A stretch of DNA of 20,745 bases from CAVURW01 sp963743595. Lineage in GTDB: Bacteria > Verrucomicrobiota > Verrucomicrobiia > Methylacidiphilales > UBA1321. Shown piece by piece: positions 6,468 through 14,583 of this stretch; position 1 is the stretch's first letter; each line of letters starts with the position of its first letter. The stretch lies in the NCBI GenBank assembly GCA_963743595.1, contig CAVURW010000263.1:1-20745 (forward strand). Reading direction: 5' to 3'. Both the position numbers and the translations under genes were made by a program. The notes beneath the pieces were generated by a model. The model was not told the origin of the DNA. It saw only the letters and a list, made by a program, of their open reading frames with translations, and ran no database searches.

Positions 6468-9400
6468 ATGAAGCACCCCGATCCGTGAGTATTCGTCCCT
6501 GTCTCGAAACTTGAATTAGGCCCAGTTGCATTAAGAAAGGCTCAATATCTCTCTGTATTTCAGCTCCATCGACCCTAAGTAATGCAGCCAGGCGACTTAG
6601 TCCCGTTGGACCACCCCTAAGATGTCCTAAGTAATCGTGGTCTCTCTGGGTAAGTCCCTCAAAATCGACGTTCCAAAAGCGCATCAGTTTCCTCAATCCA
6701 TCTTCTGTAGCTTCCACCTCATGAGTCGTATGGTAGGCTTCAAAAAGCGAAAGGCGTTGTTTTGCGTTGCGAGGGTTTAGCCTCGAGAGAACCGCCAAAC
6801 GTTCCCTGAATCCATCGTTTCCAGGACAACCGAGACGTTTTAAGATCTCGGCAATTTCTTCTTTGCTGTAGGGTTTAAGTTGAAGCGACAGGAAACGAGT
6901 TAAAAAGGCTGGAGGAAGTAAGCCAGGATCTGTAGTCGCTGTGATCAATGTTGCTTTTGAGAAAACTCCAACCTTGTCGCTACCCACAGCCCGCCTTTCG
7001 CTGGGCTCGAAGAAGTTCAAAAACCGATCAGCTTTTCTGCGAAGCTCGTGAACCTCGTCCAAGAATAATACTAATGGAGGGTAAATGAAACGAGGCAGTC
7101 CAGAGTCGCTGCCGTCCTGGATAGCCGTGCTATCCGTTCCCTCAAGAGTCGAATCGATACGAGTGAGTAAATCATCAACCCGGCTCAAGGCGGAACCTGG
7201 AATTTCTATAAAGGGCAGTCCCATCGCCTTAGAGATCGTGCGCGCCAGCAAAGACTTGCCGAGTCCACCACTTCCCGACAGAAGCAGTCCGGAACCGAGT
7301 CTCCGCTCGCCTTGACTAATGGCGTGGGCGAGCAATGTCTTTATTTGGTGAACTGCCTCGTCATTTCCAATGTAGTCCTTGAAAGCCTCCGTTACTTCAG
7401 CTGGAAAGCGATTTCCGAAAAGGGGGGAGGGCTCTTTTGACCCACTATCCACCGCTTCAACGGCTACTTCGATTGTTTCTAGATCCGGGTCAGTAGTCTT
7501 AGCGGAACCTAATTGTGTATGTAGTTCCGGTAGCAAAACGCCCTGCCAGTATTGCTCAGTCTGGGCAAAAGAAAAGTGATAGGATTTCAGGTTCGGAGAG
7601 TAAACCTCTAGTACAGCGTTGGGCTGGCATGCAGGCTCCAAGGATTTAAGAATCATGCAGTATAAAGCCAATTGAGCCTGTCCCAATTCTTGGAAATTGT
7701 CAGGATTGCCCCCACATTTGTAGTCAACCACCTCGATAGTTCCGTTGCTCGAGCGTCGAACAATATCGATTCGGCCTGAGACCACGATTTTAATACCTGA
7801 ATATTCTAGAATAACGCCGCTAACGTTTTGCTCGCCTTGAGGATCTGGATAAATCTCTGACCACGACTGCGCTGGTCTCCCGTTTTGAATTGCGGCAACG
7901 GTTCGACCAAATTCCGCCAGTGCATCAGCCATTCGAGGCTCCTGGGTATCATGTGTCTTCACCTCCAACCAGAGGTTATCTCCTGAAAGAAAAGTGGTTA
8001 ATTCAGTTTGAACAGAGCAGGAATAGGCGCACGAACTAACCAAGTGCTTTACAAATCTATTCGCAATGTCGTGGAAGATAGCTCCTCGACGATCGGGCTC
8101 AAGATGTTTTTTTGGGGTCAGAATTCCCCCTTTAATTAGGACTTTTGCCAGTTCGGTTACTGTTGTGGAGATGATCCTTTTGGACACCGGAACCGACGGG
8201 ACTGTGGAGTCGATTTTCCGTTGCTCCAATCCGGGTTTCACGTCTTGCTGAGGAAGAAACGACCCGACGAGTCGTCCTCGGACCCACGTTGCTAACTCCT
8301 CCCGAGTCATGCCCAGGTCGGTAGCCGAGTCTAAAAGGCGGGTGGCAGCTTGAATCTTGCCCATGAGCTCCGTAGTTATTTCGATGTTTTGAGCTCCCGC
8401 TTTGGTAAGCTTGCTCCAGGAGTTGGTTGGGCTCCAGCTAGATCCCGGGACCTCCCAGTATCGAAGGCGTTCAAATTGGCTTAAATCAAGCGATCTCTTA
8501 ACGGCTCGAACGCTACCTGGACTTGTTGCAAGCTTTTCCGCTCCAGTCGCCAGTTTTGTCCAAGTTTTATGATGCCCTCCACCCTCACAGAAAAACAAAA
8601 ATCCATCTAAGGAGTAATAGCTGCAGCCATTTTCTACCCTTTCTGCTGCTCCCATGATCTCCTTGAAGAATATGCGTAGAGGACTGTCTAGGAAGCCTAT
8701 GCCTTCCCTCTTCATGGCCTCAATCTTGTTCTGATACTCGCGTTCAAGGTCCACGACTGCCGATTCGGTACCGTCCCATAAAGTCGCGCATTTCTGCAAA
8801 AACAGGCGAGGCCCGATTTCCGCCGCAACTCTCCCGTTTCGAAAGTCGAGAATCCTCTTAATTTTCTCTTCGGGAATCAATTTCTTCGCCAATACTAAGC
8901 ATTGTTGAGCTCGCAGATCTCGCAGCTCAAGAGCTTGTTCCAGCGTCAGCCCCTTCAACTTGATAAAAGGCTTACGGAGTCGATGTTCAATAAAATTGAC
9001 ATTAAACCGCTTCTGCATTTCCTCAAAGTCGTCGGAGTTAACCGACAAAATAGCGTGAGCGTGCGGGCATTCCCTTAACAAAGACTCAATCAAGGCGAAG
9101 AAACTCTTCACAGAAGCGTCACCCCATAGAAGATAATTATCAATCTGATCGAAAACGAGTACCAGACGCTTCGAGTGCGAAAATAATTCTGAAAGCTGCT
9201 TTAACCGTCTCGAAGCAAACCGAGACTCATAGTCAAGGACATCAGGGTTACTAGGTAGGTAGTCATCGTAACGCCCCAGCATCCAAGAGCGGGCATAGGA
9301 TTCGAGTTCAGGATTCTGGGCAAACAGAAAGTCCAACAGAGCAGGAGCCCAACCTCGATCGATAGTTGCAAACCCTTGAACACCTTGAACTCGTTCGATT

Positions 9401-9837
9401 GATGCTAATCGGTCCAGTTTGTAATGGACACTCCAATAGTCCCTGACGCCTGAAGCAAATCCCTTGTCTGGGTTACCAAGAACTGCCTCCACAAGCGGTA
9501 CCCAAAGCTCGCTATCCGGCGTGCTAACCGCATCAAAGCCTTGCCAGAGGTGCTTTAGTACCCGTTCGAGAACCCCTTTGGCCAAGTCTCCTGACGGATA
9601 GAGCGGCGGAATAAAAACGGGAATGTGCGACTGACTCGATTCATTAATCAGGCGCCACAGCAAATGGGTCTTACCCATGCCAGGATATGGAGCTACTACC
9701 ACGGATGCCTTTGTTCCGTTCTGAGGTAATTTTATGTGAGACTTCAGACTTTCGAGAACGTCCTGATGGTACGAGGCGACAGTAACGACTGGCTTTGAAT
9801 GCGGATCGGCCAGGATATCGTCGGAAAAGGGATTCAT
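6445..9837 (-). CDS. ATPase - PD-(D/E)XK nuclease - RuvB-like AAA+ fusion protein
   Basis: A 1130-residue multidomain protein likely to act on DNA. Domain 1 (about 1-350) is a P-loop ATPase with Walker A APYPGMGKT (49-57), Walker B VLVFDQID (226-233) and a sensor-like SVNSDD (265-270). A linker region (350-580) has no motif I know. Domain 2 (about 583-770) is a RecB/Cas4-type nuclease: H589, GRID with D691, VVDYK with D705 and K707, and QLALY (722-726). Domain 3 (about 815-1120) follows RuvB throughout: Walker A GSGGLGKS (855-862), LFLDEVH (924-930), sensor ITATTD, arginine in LTRF (R981), sensor 2 NPRNAKQRL and the C-terminal winged helix GGPTGLSRLAALL. The ATG at 9837 is preferred over one at 9930 because it gives a four-base ATGA overlap with the upstream gene. 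The fusion suggests ATP-driven DNA remodelling coupled to cleavage, plausibly in defence. Confidence 0.9.
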   Translation of the reverse strand: MNPFSDDILADPHSKPVVTVASYHQDVLESLKSHIKLPQNGTKASVVVAPYPGMGKTHLLWRLINESSQSHIPVFIPPLYPSGDLAKGVLERVLKHLWQGFDAVSTPDSELWVPLVEAVLGNPDKGFASGVRDYWSVHYKLDRLASIERVQGVQGFATIDRGWAPALLDFLFAQNPELESYARSWMLGRYDDYLPSNPDVLDYESRFASRRLKQLSELFSHSKRLVLVFDQIDNYLLWGDASVKSFFALIESLLRECPHAHAILSVNSDDFEEMQKRFNVNFIEHRLRKPFIKLKGLTLEQALELRDLRAQQCLVLAKKLIPEEKIKRILDFRNGRVAAEIGPRLFLQKCATLWDGTESAVVDLEREYQNKIEAMKREGIGFLDSPLRIFFKEIMGAAERVENGCSYYSLDGFLFFCEGGGHHKTWTKLATGAEKLATSPGSVRAVKRSLDLSQFERLRYWEVPGSSWSPTNSWSKLTKAGAQNIEITTELMGKIQAATRLLDSATDLGMTREELATWVRGRLVGSFLPQQDVKPGLEQRKIDSTVPSVPVSKRIISTTVTELAKVLIKGGILTPKKHLEPDRRGAIFHDIANRFVKHLVSSCAYSCSVQTELTTFLSGDNLWLEVKTHDTQEPRMADALAEFGRTVAAIQNGRPAQSWSEIYPDPQGEQNVSGVILEYSGIKIVVSGRIDIVRRSSNGTIEVVDYKCGGNPDNFQELGQAQLALYCMILKSLEPACQPNAVLEVYSPNLKSYHFSFAQTEQYWQGVLLPELHTQLGSAKTTDPDLETIEVAVEAVDSGSKEPSPLFGNRFPAEVTEAFKDYIGNDEAVHQIKTLLAHAISQGERRLGSGLLLSGSGGLGKSLLARTISKAMGLPFIEIPGSALSRVDDLLTRIDSTLEGTDSTAIQDGSDSGLPRFIYPPLVLFLDEVHELRRKADRFLNFFEPSERRAVGSDKVGVFSKATLITATTDPGLLPPAFLTRFLSLQLKPYSKEEIAEILKRLGCPGNDGFRERLAVLSRLNPRNAKQRLSLFEAYHTTHEVEATEDGLRKLMRFWNVDFEGLTQRDHDYLGHLRGGPTGLSRLAALLRVDGAEIQRDIEPFLMQLGLIQVSRQGRILTDRGASFSSEAKA

Positions 9838-10670
9838 GTGTCCAGTCGGAATCGGTAGTAGATATTGTCGTTGTGAATTAGTCCTGAGGTCTTTGGGAAC
9901 CGCACAGTTCTTGGCTCCGAAGGCACCCACACAATAGGCTGACCCGCAGCTTCAGCGTGGATCACTATAGTCTTTGCTCCCGCCACAGCTATTCCAAGAG
10001 CTTCCGCTAGTTCCTCAAAGCTGACAGCTCCGTCCGCGCGATTCATCGTCAACTTTTGGATTACTGGCTTCACCTTCGACCAAGAAGGGATCTCGTCATC
10101 GGTGTTTTCTGACAACTTCACTAACTCAAAACCAGAAGCAGATTTTCCCACTGATACAATAATCTTGCATTCCCGAAGGATTCCTTTCGTTACAAGGTGG
10201 TGGAGAGCGTCTGCTTTCAAAACAGCATTCTTACCTTTTCCAATCAATCCATCTTTCAGCCAAATCTCTCCGAACTTTATTTTTTCGAGAAGCGCAGTTC
10301 TTATCGATTCTTCCGGGGAGAACTTTGGTAGGTAAATCTTGTTATCGATTTCAGTTATTTCACCTTTGGAGCGTAGCAACTCTATTCCTTCTTTGAGTTT
10401 TACGACTTTCGAAAGTGGAAGTCCGTTTGCTCCAGCCTTCAAAACAAGTTGCATCAATTCAGTCGACTGTGCGTCAGGGGACTTCCGAAGGATGAACTTT
10501 GGTGTTTTGGCAGTTCCAGAACTCTCAAGAACTTTCTGCTCGAACAAAACTTTTATCGCATCCTCGCAGCCTTTTAGCTTTGAAGGCGTTACTGGAATAA
10601 CGGCCAATCTCTTTACGGTTTCGATCTGAGCTTGAAGGGACAAGACTACCTTAGCTTTCTTTGAGGGCAT
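9834..10670 (-). CDS. Tandem winged-helix-like protein, partner of the nuclease fusion
   Basis: A 278-residue protein I do not recognise by name. It appears to consist of about four similar helical units each ending in a short beta pair, as in winged helices: residues about 12-62 (AIKVLFEQKVLES then KFILRK), 68-116 (GIELLRSKGEITEIDNKIYL), 120-186 (ADALHHLVTKGILRECKIIV) and 196-276 (SFEELAEALGI then VWVPSEPRTVRF). The N-terminus is basic (PSKKAKVV). It therefore probably binds DNA or acts as an adaptor; the repeat reading is inference. A ribosome site AAAAGGAAAC precedes the ATG. Its stop overlaps the start of the nuclease fusion by four bases, so the two products are made together. It is the first gene of the cassette. 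Confidence 0.7.
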   Translation of the reverse strand: MPSKKAKVVLSLQAQIETVKRLAVIPVTPSKLKGCEDAIKVLFEQKVLESSGTAKTPKFILRKSPDAQSTELMQLVLKAGANGLPLSKVVKLKEGIELLRSKGEITEIDNKIYLPKFSPEESIRTALLEKIKFGEIWLKDGLIGKGKNAVLKADALHHLVTKGILRECKIIVSVGKSASGFELVKLSENTDDEIPSWSKVKPVIQKLTMNRADGAVSFEELAEALGIAVAGAKTIVIHAEAAGQPIVWVPSEPRTVRFPKTSGLIHNDNIYYRFRLDT

Positions 10671-10736
10671 GTTTCCTTTTCAGATTCCGACAAGTCCCAT
10701 GGTGCTCGTCTAAATATTTTAGTCAAGCCTCCCCAA
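10671..10736 (-). promoter_or_regulatory. Leader of the nuclease cassette with ribosome site
   Basis: This short AT-rich stretch lies between the kelch 5' remnant and the first cassette gene. It contains the AAAAGGAAAC ribosome site just before the ATG at 10670 and an AT-rich CTAAAATATTTAG stretch at 10711-10723 (minus strand) that could serve as a -10 region. No clear -35 element is visible, so promoter assignment is tentative. Confidence 0.3.
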
Positions 10737-10877
10737 ATCTCCTGAGCCCGTGGACAAGGTATCGCCGACAAATTCCCATTGGGGACCCGTTTGGCCTTCA
10801 TACCAAAACACGCACAGCACAAACAGCAACCCCACGAGCATCAAGCGCGGTCGTTTTATTTTGAGTCTGAGGCTCAT
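10737..10877 (-). pseudogene. 5' remnant of a second kelch-protein gene
   Basis: An ATG at 10875-10877 opens a frame that copies the first 47 codons of the intact kelch gene with few changes (MSLRLKIKRPRL, then PQWEFVGDTLSTGSGD), then departs from it and stops at 10719-10721. The signal-anchor helix is preserved and the rest is gone. Together with the 3' remnant at 6069-6240 it marks a tandem duplicate that lost its middle to the cassette. Confidence 0.85.
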
Positions 10878-10921
10878 TTTTGCCCCAGCTTGAACCGATC
10901 AACGCCTCCGGGCGATTCAAT
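10737..10921. repeat. Direct repeat, copy 1 (kelch gene 5' end and leader)
   Basis: About 185 bases closely matching 11886-12070 in the same orientation, offset by 1149 bases at both ends. It covers the leader and first codons of the kelch genes. The spacing equals one gene unit, as expected of a tandem duplication. Confidence 0.85.
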
Positions 10922-12026
10922 TTGAGATGCGTAAGACTTCGCAGTGCGTGGTTTGTTCGGCATTGTCAACGTCTATGATTCCGCCGATGAGTAAGACTCG
11001 ACCGTCGAGCAGTTCGATAAGTTTTGGGCGCATTAAGGGCTCTTTTAGTGAGGGAGCTTTTAGCCAATTTTTCCGGAGTGGATTGTAAAAGTTGCAATCG
11101 CTCGTCAACGGGTAGCCTTTCGGGAAGAATATCGGTTCGAGGAACCCGGTGTAGCCTGCGTATTTTCTTCCCAAGGCGTTTTGCACTCGGCGGTACCAGC
11201 CTACGGAATCAACCATTATTTTAGCCCCGCCGCAATTCAGGACCAGACTGTTTGACAACCGAAGCTGTTCTGGATTTTCGATAAAAACTGGTGGAATCCA
11301 CTCTTTCAAAACCTCGGGTGGGTGCGCAGGTTCCCGTTGACTCCACGTTTCGGACTTCACATCAAAAACGTCCTCGGAGAATAAAAAATCGCTTATGAGG
11401 GCAACGTTATTTTTATCGTCGAGATACAGGTTTCCTTGAGTATCGGGGCAATTCGCCACTTCACGCCAAGAATCACCTACTGGATCGTAGATTTCTACGG
11501 TTTTGAGAGGAACTTTAACTTCCAATTCAATAAAATCCTCACCAGAACCGCAGCAAATAAAGACCCGTCCGTCTGAAAGCAGAATCGACTCATCGTCCGT
11601 ACGTTTTTCCACCAAATCAGCCACGCGCTTCCAAGTCAGCGTTTTGATGTCCAAGATGTAGCAGTCCGACCTGGCTCCAGACCACGTATCGCCGCCCCTC
11701 CTTTCCGCACCACCCGCAAAGAGAATGTTTCCATTCTTTAGCGTACAGGCCACGTTCCTGCGCAACCCACCGAACGGAGTTTGAAACGCGCTCCATCGAT
11801 TGGTTTTTGGATCAAAAATCTCGAAATCGCCGGACTCCATGAGGAGCACGCGACCGTCGGGCAAGAGCACCGGGAGACGGCGTCGATCTCCTGAGCCCGT
11901 GGACAGGGTATCGCCGACAAATTCCCATTGGGGACCCGTTTGGCCTTCATGCCAAAACACCCACAGAACAAACAGCAACGCTGCGAGGATCAAGCGCGGT
12001 CGTTTTATTTTGAGTCTGAGGCTCAT
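10917..12026 (-). CDS. Membrane-anchored kelch-repeat protein
   Basis: A 369-residue protein with a basic N-terminus (SLRLKIKRPR), one hydrophobic helix (about residues 11-25) that acts as signal or anchor, and a beta-propeller made of kelch-like repeats. Recurring blade signals are LLPDGRVLLMESG, FEIFDPKTNRW, LKNGNILFAGG, ILLSDGRVFICCG, VEIYDPVGDSW and LLDGRVLLIGG. Kelch propellers usually bind proteins or carbohydrates; here the partner is unknown and the protein is probably outside the cytoplasm. The ATG at 12026 is chosen over a GTG at 12050 because the duplicate at 10877 keeps that ATG but not the upstream frame. It lies 88 bases after prs and is not obviously part of that operon. Confidence 0.8.
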   Translation of the reverse strand: MSLRLKIKRPRLILAALLFVLWVFWHEGQTGPQWEFVGDTLSTGSGDRRRLPVLLPDGRVLLMESGDFEIFDPKTNRWSAFQTPFGGLRRNVACTLKNGNILFAGGAERRGGDTWSGARSDCYILDIKTLTWKRVADLVEKRTDDESILLSDGRVFICCGSGEDFIELEVKVPLKTVEIYDPVGDSWREVANCPDTQGNLYLDDKNNVALISDFLFSEDVFDVKSETWSQREPAHPPEVLKEWIPPVFIENPEQLRLSNSLVLNCGGAKIMVDSVGWYRRVQNALGRKYAGYTGFLEPIFFPKGYPLTSDCNFYNPLRKNWLKAPSLKEPLMRPKLIELLDGRVLLIGGIIDVDNAEQTTHCEVLRISN

Positions 12027-12070
12027 TTTGACCGAGTTTTGCCCGATCACCGGCTGAGGAGCGATTCAAT
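11886..12070. repeat. Direct repeat, copy 2 (kelch gene 5' end and leader)
   Basis: Matches 10737-10921 almost throughout; this copy belongs to the intact kelch gene and extends to the shared GCGATTCAAT at 12061-12070, after which the two copies differ. Confidence 0.85.
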
Positions 12071-12114
12071 AAGACCCCTTTCAATGATTTCCCAGATAAA
12101 ACGGCCTTCTTCTG

Positions 12115-13086
12115 CTAGGCGCGATAGGTCAGAGCCTGGTGAAACAGCGGTACGGTGGAATGCACCTGAAGGAAATCGCTGGCAATCGTACGTACGCGGG
12201 GGTGCGAATCGGTCACGTGGATTTGGCCGATGACCCTAGTCTCCCGAAGCTTCTCGATCGCGTTTCCCGGAAACAAACCGTGCGTGGTGATGACATCGAT
12301 TTTCGTGGCACCCGCGGCTAGGTAGGCCCGCGCGGCTTGGAGCAGCGATCCCCCAGTGCGAATCATGTCATCGTAGATAATCACGTGGCGATTTTGCACC
12401 AGAGCGCTGACGCCCGTTACGGTGGTGGTCGATCCATCGATCCTCTTTTTAAAGACGAACGCAGCGTCGACATTCATGTCGTTGGCGAGCGATTGTACCC
12501 ATTTCGCGCGGCCGGCGTCGGTGGAGGCAAAAACAAAATCGAATGTGCCTTTGGAAAGCTGCTTTGCTGCTTCTAGGACGAACGGTTTTCCGTAGACATG
12601 AAACGCGGTTACGTCGCCTTCAAAGTAGTGTGGGATGCCCTCGGCGTGTAGATCGAGAAAATAGACGCGCGTGCCTTGCTCCGCGCGCGGAATCGCTGAG
12701 AGCAAGCGCGCCCGCGTTTTAGCGGTCACCACTTCACCGCGTTTCACCGCGCGTTCCATCGTCGAATATGCGAAGTAGGGAATCACGATTTCGAGGTTGC
12801 GCGCTCCATATTTAACCAGGGCGCAGGCGAGGTCAAATAGCTCCAGAGTATCGGCATCGGACTGCGTTCCAGCGATGAGTACAATGCTTTCACCGGCAGG
12901 CTCGGTGAGAATGCGCTGGTACCGTTCGCCATCTGGAAAATCTTTCACCTGCACTTGACCGGTTGGCCAGCCGGAAAGCGCGGCCAATTCCGCACCCATG
13001 GCGGCATAACTGCGCGTCGAAAAAATAAGCCGATGGCCGTTGCGGTGGGAGGGAAGCGGAGGTGAATCCGGAAGGGTGTCTTGCAT
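12115..13086 (-). CDS. prs: Ribose-phosphate pyrophosphokinase (PRPP synthetase), divergent
   Basis: This enzyme makes PRPP from ribose 5-phosphate and ATP. In the 323-residue protein the FPDGE motif is at 50-54, DLHAEG at 145-150, and the PRPP-binding loop IIYDDMIRTGGSL at 236-248. The catalytic-loop region reads PYFAYSTMERAVKRGE (103-118) instead of the classical PYxPYxRQDR, so it belongs to a divergent branch of the family rather than the housekeeping class I type. It begins 10 bases after the nicotinate phosphoribosyltransferase gene, whose substrate is PRPP, so this copy probably supplies NAD salvage. No clear ribosome site precedes the ATG, as expected if translation is coupled to the gene before it. 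Another classical prs may exist elsewhere in the genome. Confidence 0.88.
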   Translation of the reverse strand: MQDTLPDSPPLPSHRNGHRLIFSTRSYAAMGAELAALSGWPTGQVQVKDFPDGERYQRILTEPAGESIVLIAGTQSDADTLELFDLACALVKYGARNLEIVIPYFAYSTMERAVKRGEVVTAKTRARLLSAIPRAEQGTRVYFLDLHAEGIPHYFEGDVTAFHVYGKPFVLEAAKQLSKGTFDFVFASTDAGRAKWVQSLANDMNVDAAFVFKKRIDGSTTTVTGVSALVQNRHVIIYDDMIRTGGSLLQAARAYLAAGATKIDVITTHGLFPGNAIEKLRETRVIGQIHVTDSHPRVRTIASDFLQVHSTVPLFHQALTYRA

Positions 13087-13096
13087 GATTTTACGT

Positions 13097-14560
13097 CTAG
13101 AGAATATCGATGCCGCGGGCTTGGAGGATGATTTCCGTTTTGAGCCGGTGAAGGCTGGCTTCGAGACCTACGGGATACTCATGCGGGTTCAAGAACCGGC
13201 GTATGCCCACATGAAATTGGCTGAGCTGCTGGCGAGTGCGCAGTCGCAATTCCGGAACGGTGGGCGATTGATACACCAGCTCGCCCTTTCGGAAAATCGG
13301 CACGAGCAAATCTTCCGTGGTCGAGTCGAGAGGCATCTTTTTACTGCGCGTCATGTTCACCGGATCGACGATCACGTGCGTGTTTTTCATCGGCTCAGCT
13401 TCGTTGTAAATCATGTCACCGATAAACACGCCGTTGTGCAGGAACCGGCGGACCTGTTGAATGCCGGGATTGGATACTTTGATCGCCTGCTCCGAGATCT
13501 TAATCGTGTGCCGCCATTCGCCTGTCTCATCCTGAATGGCACCCATTTTATAGACGCCGCCCAAGGCCGGTTGATCGAAGGCGGTGACCAGTTTTGTTCC
13601 AACACCCCACAAATCGATTTTCGCGCCCTGCTCCTTCAAACTCGCGATGATATTTTCGTCGAGATCATTGCTCGCCACCACCTGTGCTTTCGGGAAACCG
13701 CCTTCGTCCAGAATCTTTCGCGCTTCGATGCTCAGAAAGGCCAAATCCCCGGAATCGAGGCGAATGCCCGCCAATTCATGGCCTTCGGCGCGAAGTTGCA
13801 GGCCGACTTTCACCGCGTTACGCACGCCTTCCACGGTGTCGAATGTATCCACGAGAAAGACGCAATTGTTCGGCATCGCCTTTGCATAGGCGGCGAAGGA
13901 GTCTTCTTCGCGCGGGAACGACATCACCCAACTGTGCGCATGGGTTCCTTTGACCGGAATATGATACGCCTTGCCCGCCAGGACATTGGAAGTGGCCGAA
14001 CAACCGCCGATATGCGCGGCGCGACTTGCCGCCAGCGCACCATCAATCCCTTGTGCACGACGCAGACCGAACTCGAGCACTGGATCATCGCCGGCAGCGC
14101 GACAGACACGCGATGCTTTGGTCGCTACCAGCGTCTGGAAGTTGAGGATGTTCAGCAGCGCCGTCTCGAGCAGTTGCGCTTGAATGATGGGACCACGAAC
14201 GCGGAGCAACGGCTCGTGGGGGAAGACGACGGTGCCTTCTGGAATGGCGTCGATATCGCACGTGAACGGCATGTCTTTCAGGTAGGCGAGGAATGCTGAA
14301 TCGAAGAGCGGGTTGCCATCGTTTCCGGTTAAACCAGCCAGGTAATCGTGCTCGTCATCGTCCAGATGAAACGTCTTAATGTAGTCAATCGCATCGGCCA
14401 AACCGCAGGCGATGCTGTAACCGCCCTGGAACGGATTTTTCCGATAGAAGAGATGAAAAACGGCGGGGCGCTCGTGGATCTGATTCTTCCAATAGGCGAA
14501 GGCCATGGTGAGCTGGTAGAGATCGGTGAGGAGAAGGGAATATTTTTTTTGGAAGGTCAT
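13097..14560 (-). CDS. pncB: Nicotinate phosphoribosyltransferase
   Basis: Converts nicotinate and PRPP to nicotinate mononucleotide in the Preiss-Handler route to NAD. The 487-residue protein begins TFQKKYSLLLTDLYQLTMA, the typical N-terminus, and carries FHLFYRKNPFQGGY, EFGLRRAQG (163-171), the GTHAHSW active-site region (205-211), GIRLDSGDLA and the GVGTKLVTAFDQPALGGVYK segment. Length and motif order match the longer bacterial form. The ATG at 14560 is preferred because the family normally starts MTF; a GTG at 14581 would add seven residues. It lies just downstream of the AI-2E-family gene and 10 bases before prs, forming a functional pair with it. Confidence 0.95.
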   Translation of the reverse strand: MTFQKKYSLLLTDLYQLTMAFAYWKNQIHERPAVFHLFYRKNPFQGGYSIACGLADAIDYIKTFHLDDDEHDYLAGLTGNDGNPLFDSAFLAYLKDMPFTCDIDAIPEGTVVFPHEPLLRVRGPIIQAQLLETALLNILNFQTLVATKASRVCRAAGDDPVLEFGLRRAQGIDGALAASRAAHIGGCSATSNVLAGKAYHIPVKGTHAHSWVMSFPREEDSFAAYAKAMPNNCVFLVDTFDTVEGVRNAVKVGLQLRAEGHELAGIRLDSGDLAFLSIEARKILDEGGFPKAQVVASNDLDENIIASLKEQGAKIDLWGVGTKLVTAFDQPALGGVYKMGAIQDETGEWRHTIKISEQAIKVSNPGIQQVRRFLHNGVFIGDMIYNEAEPMKNTHVIVDPVNMTRSKKMPLDSTTEDLLVPIFRKGELVYQSPTVPELRLRTRQQLSQFHVGIRRFLNPHEYPVGLEASLHRLKTEIILQARGIDIL

Positions 14561-14583
14561 GTCTTTGTGTTTAATATACACTA

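Noticed and set aside
6445..7400. The housekeeping RuvB of the genome
   Set aside because: The RuvB-like part is fused to a nuclease and a second ATPase and shows several motif changes, and no ruvA or ruvC is adjacent.
13040..14299. Long plus-strand open frame of 419 codons
   Set aside because: It lies antisense to pncB, whose motifs are unmistakable, and its own translation has no recognisable family.
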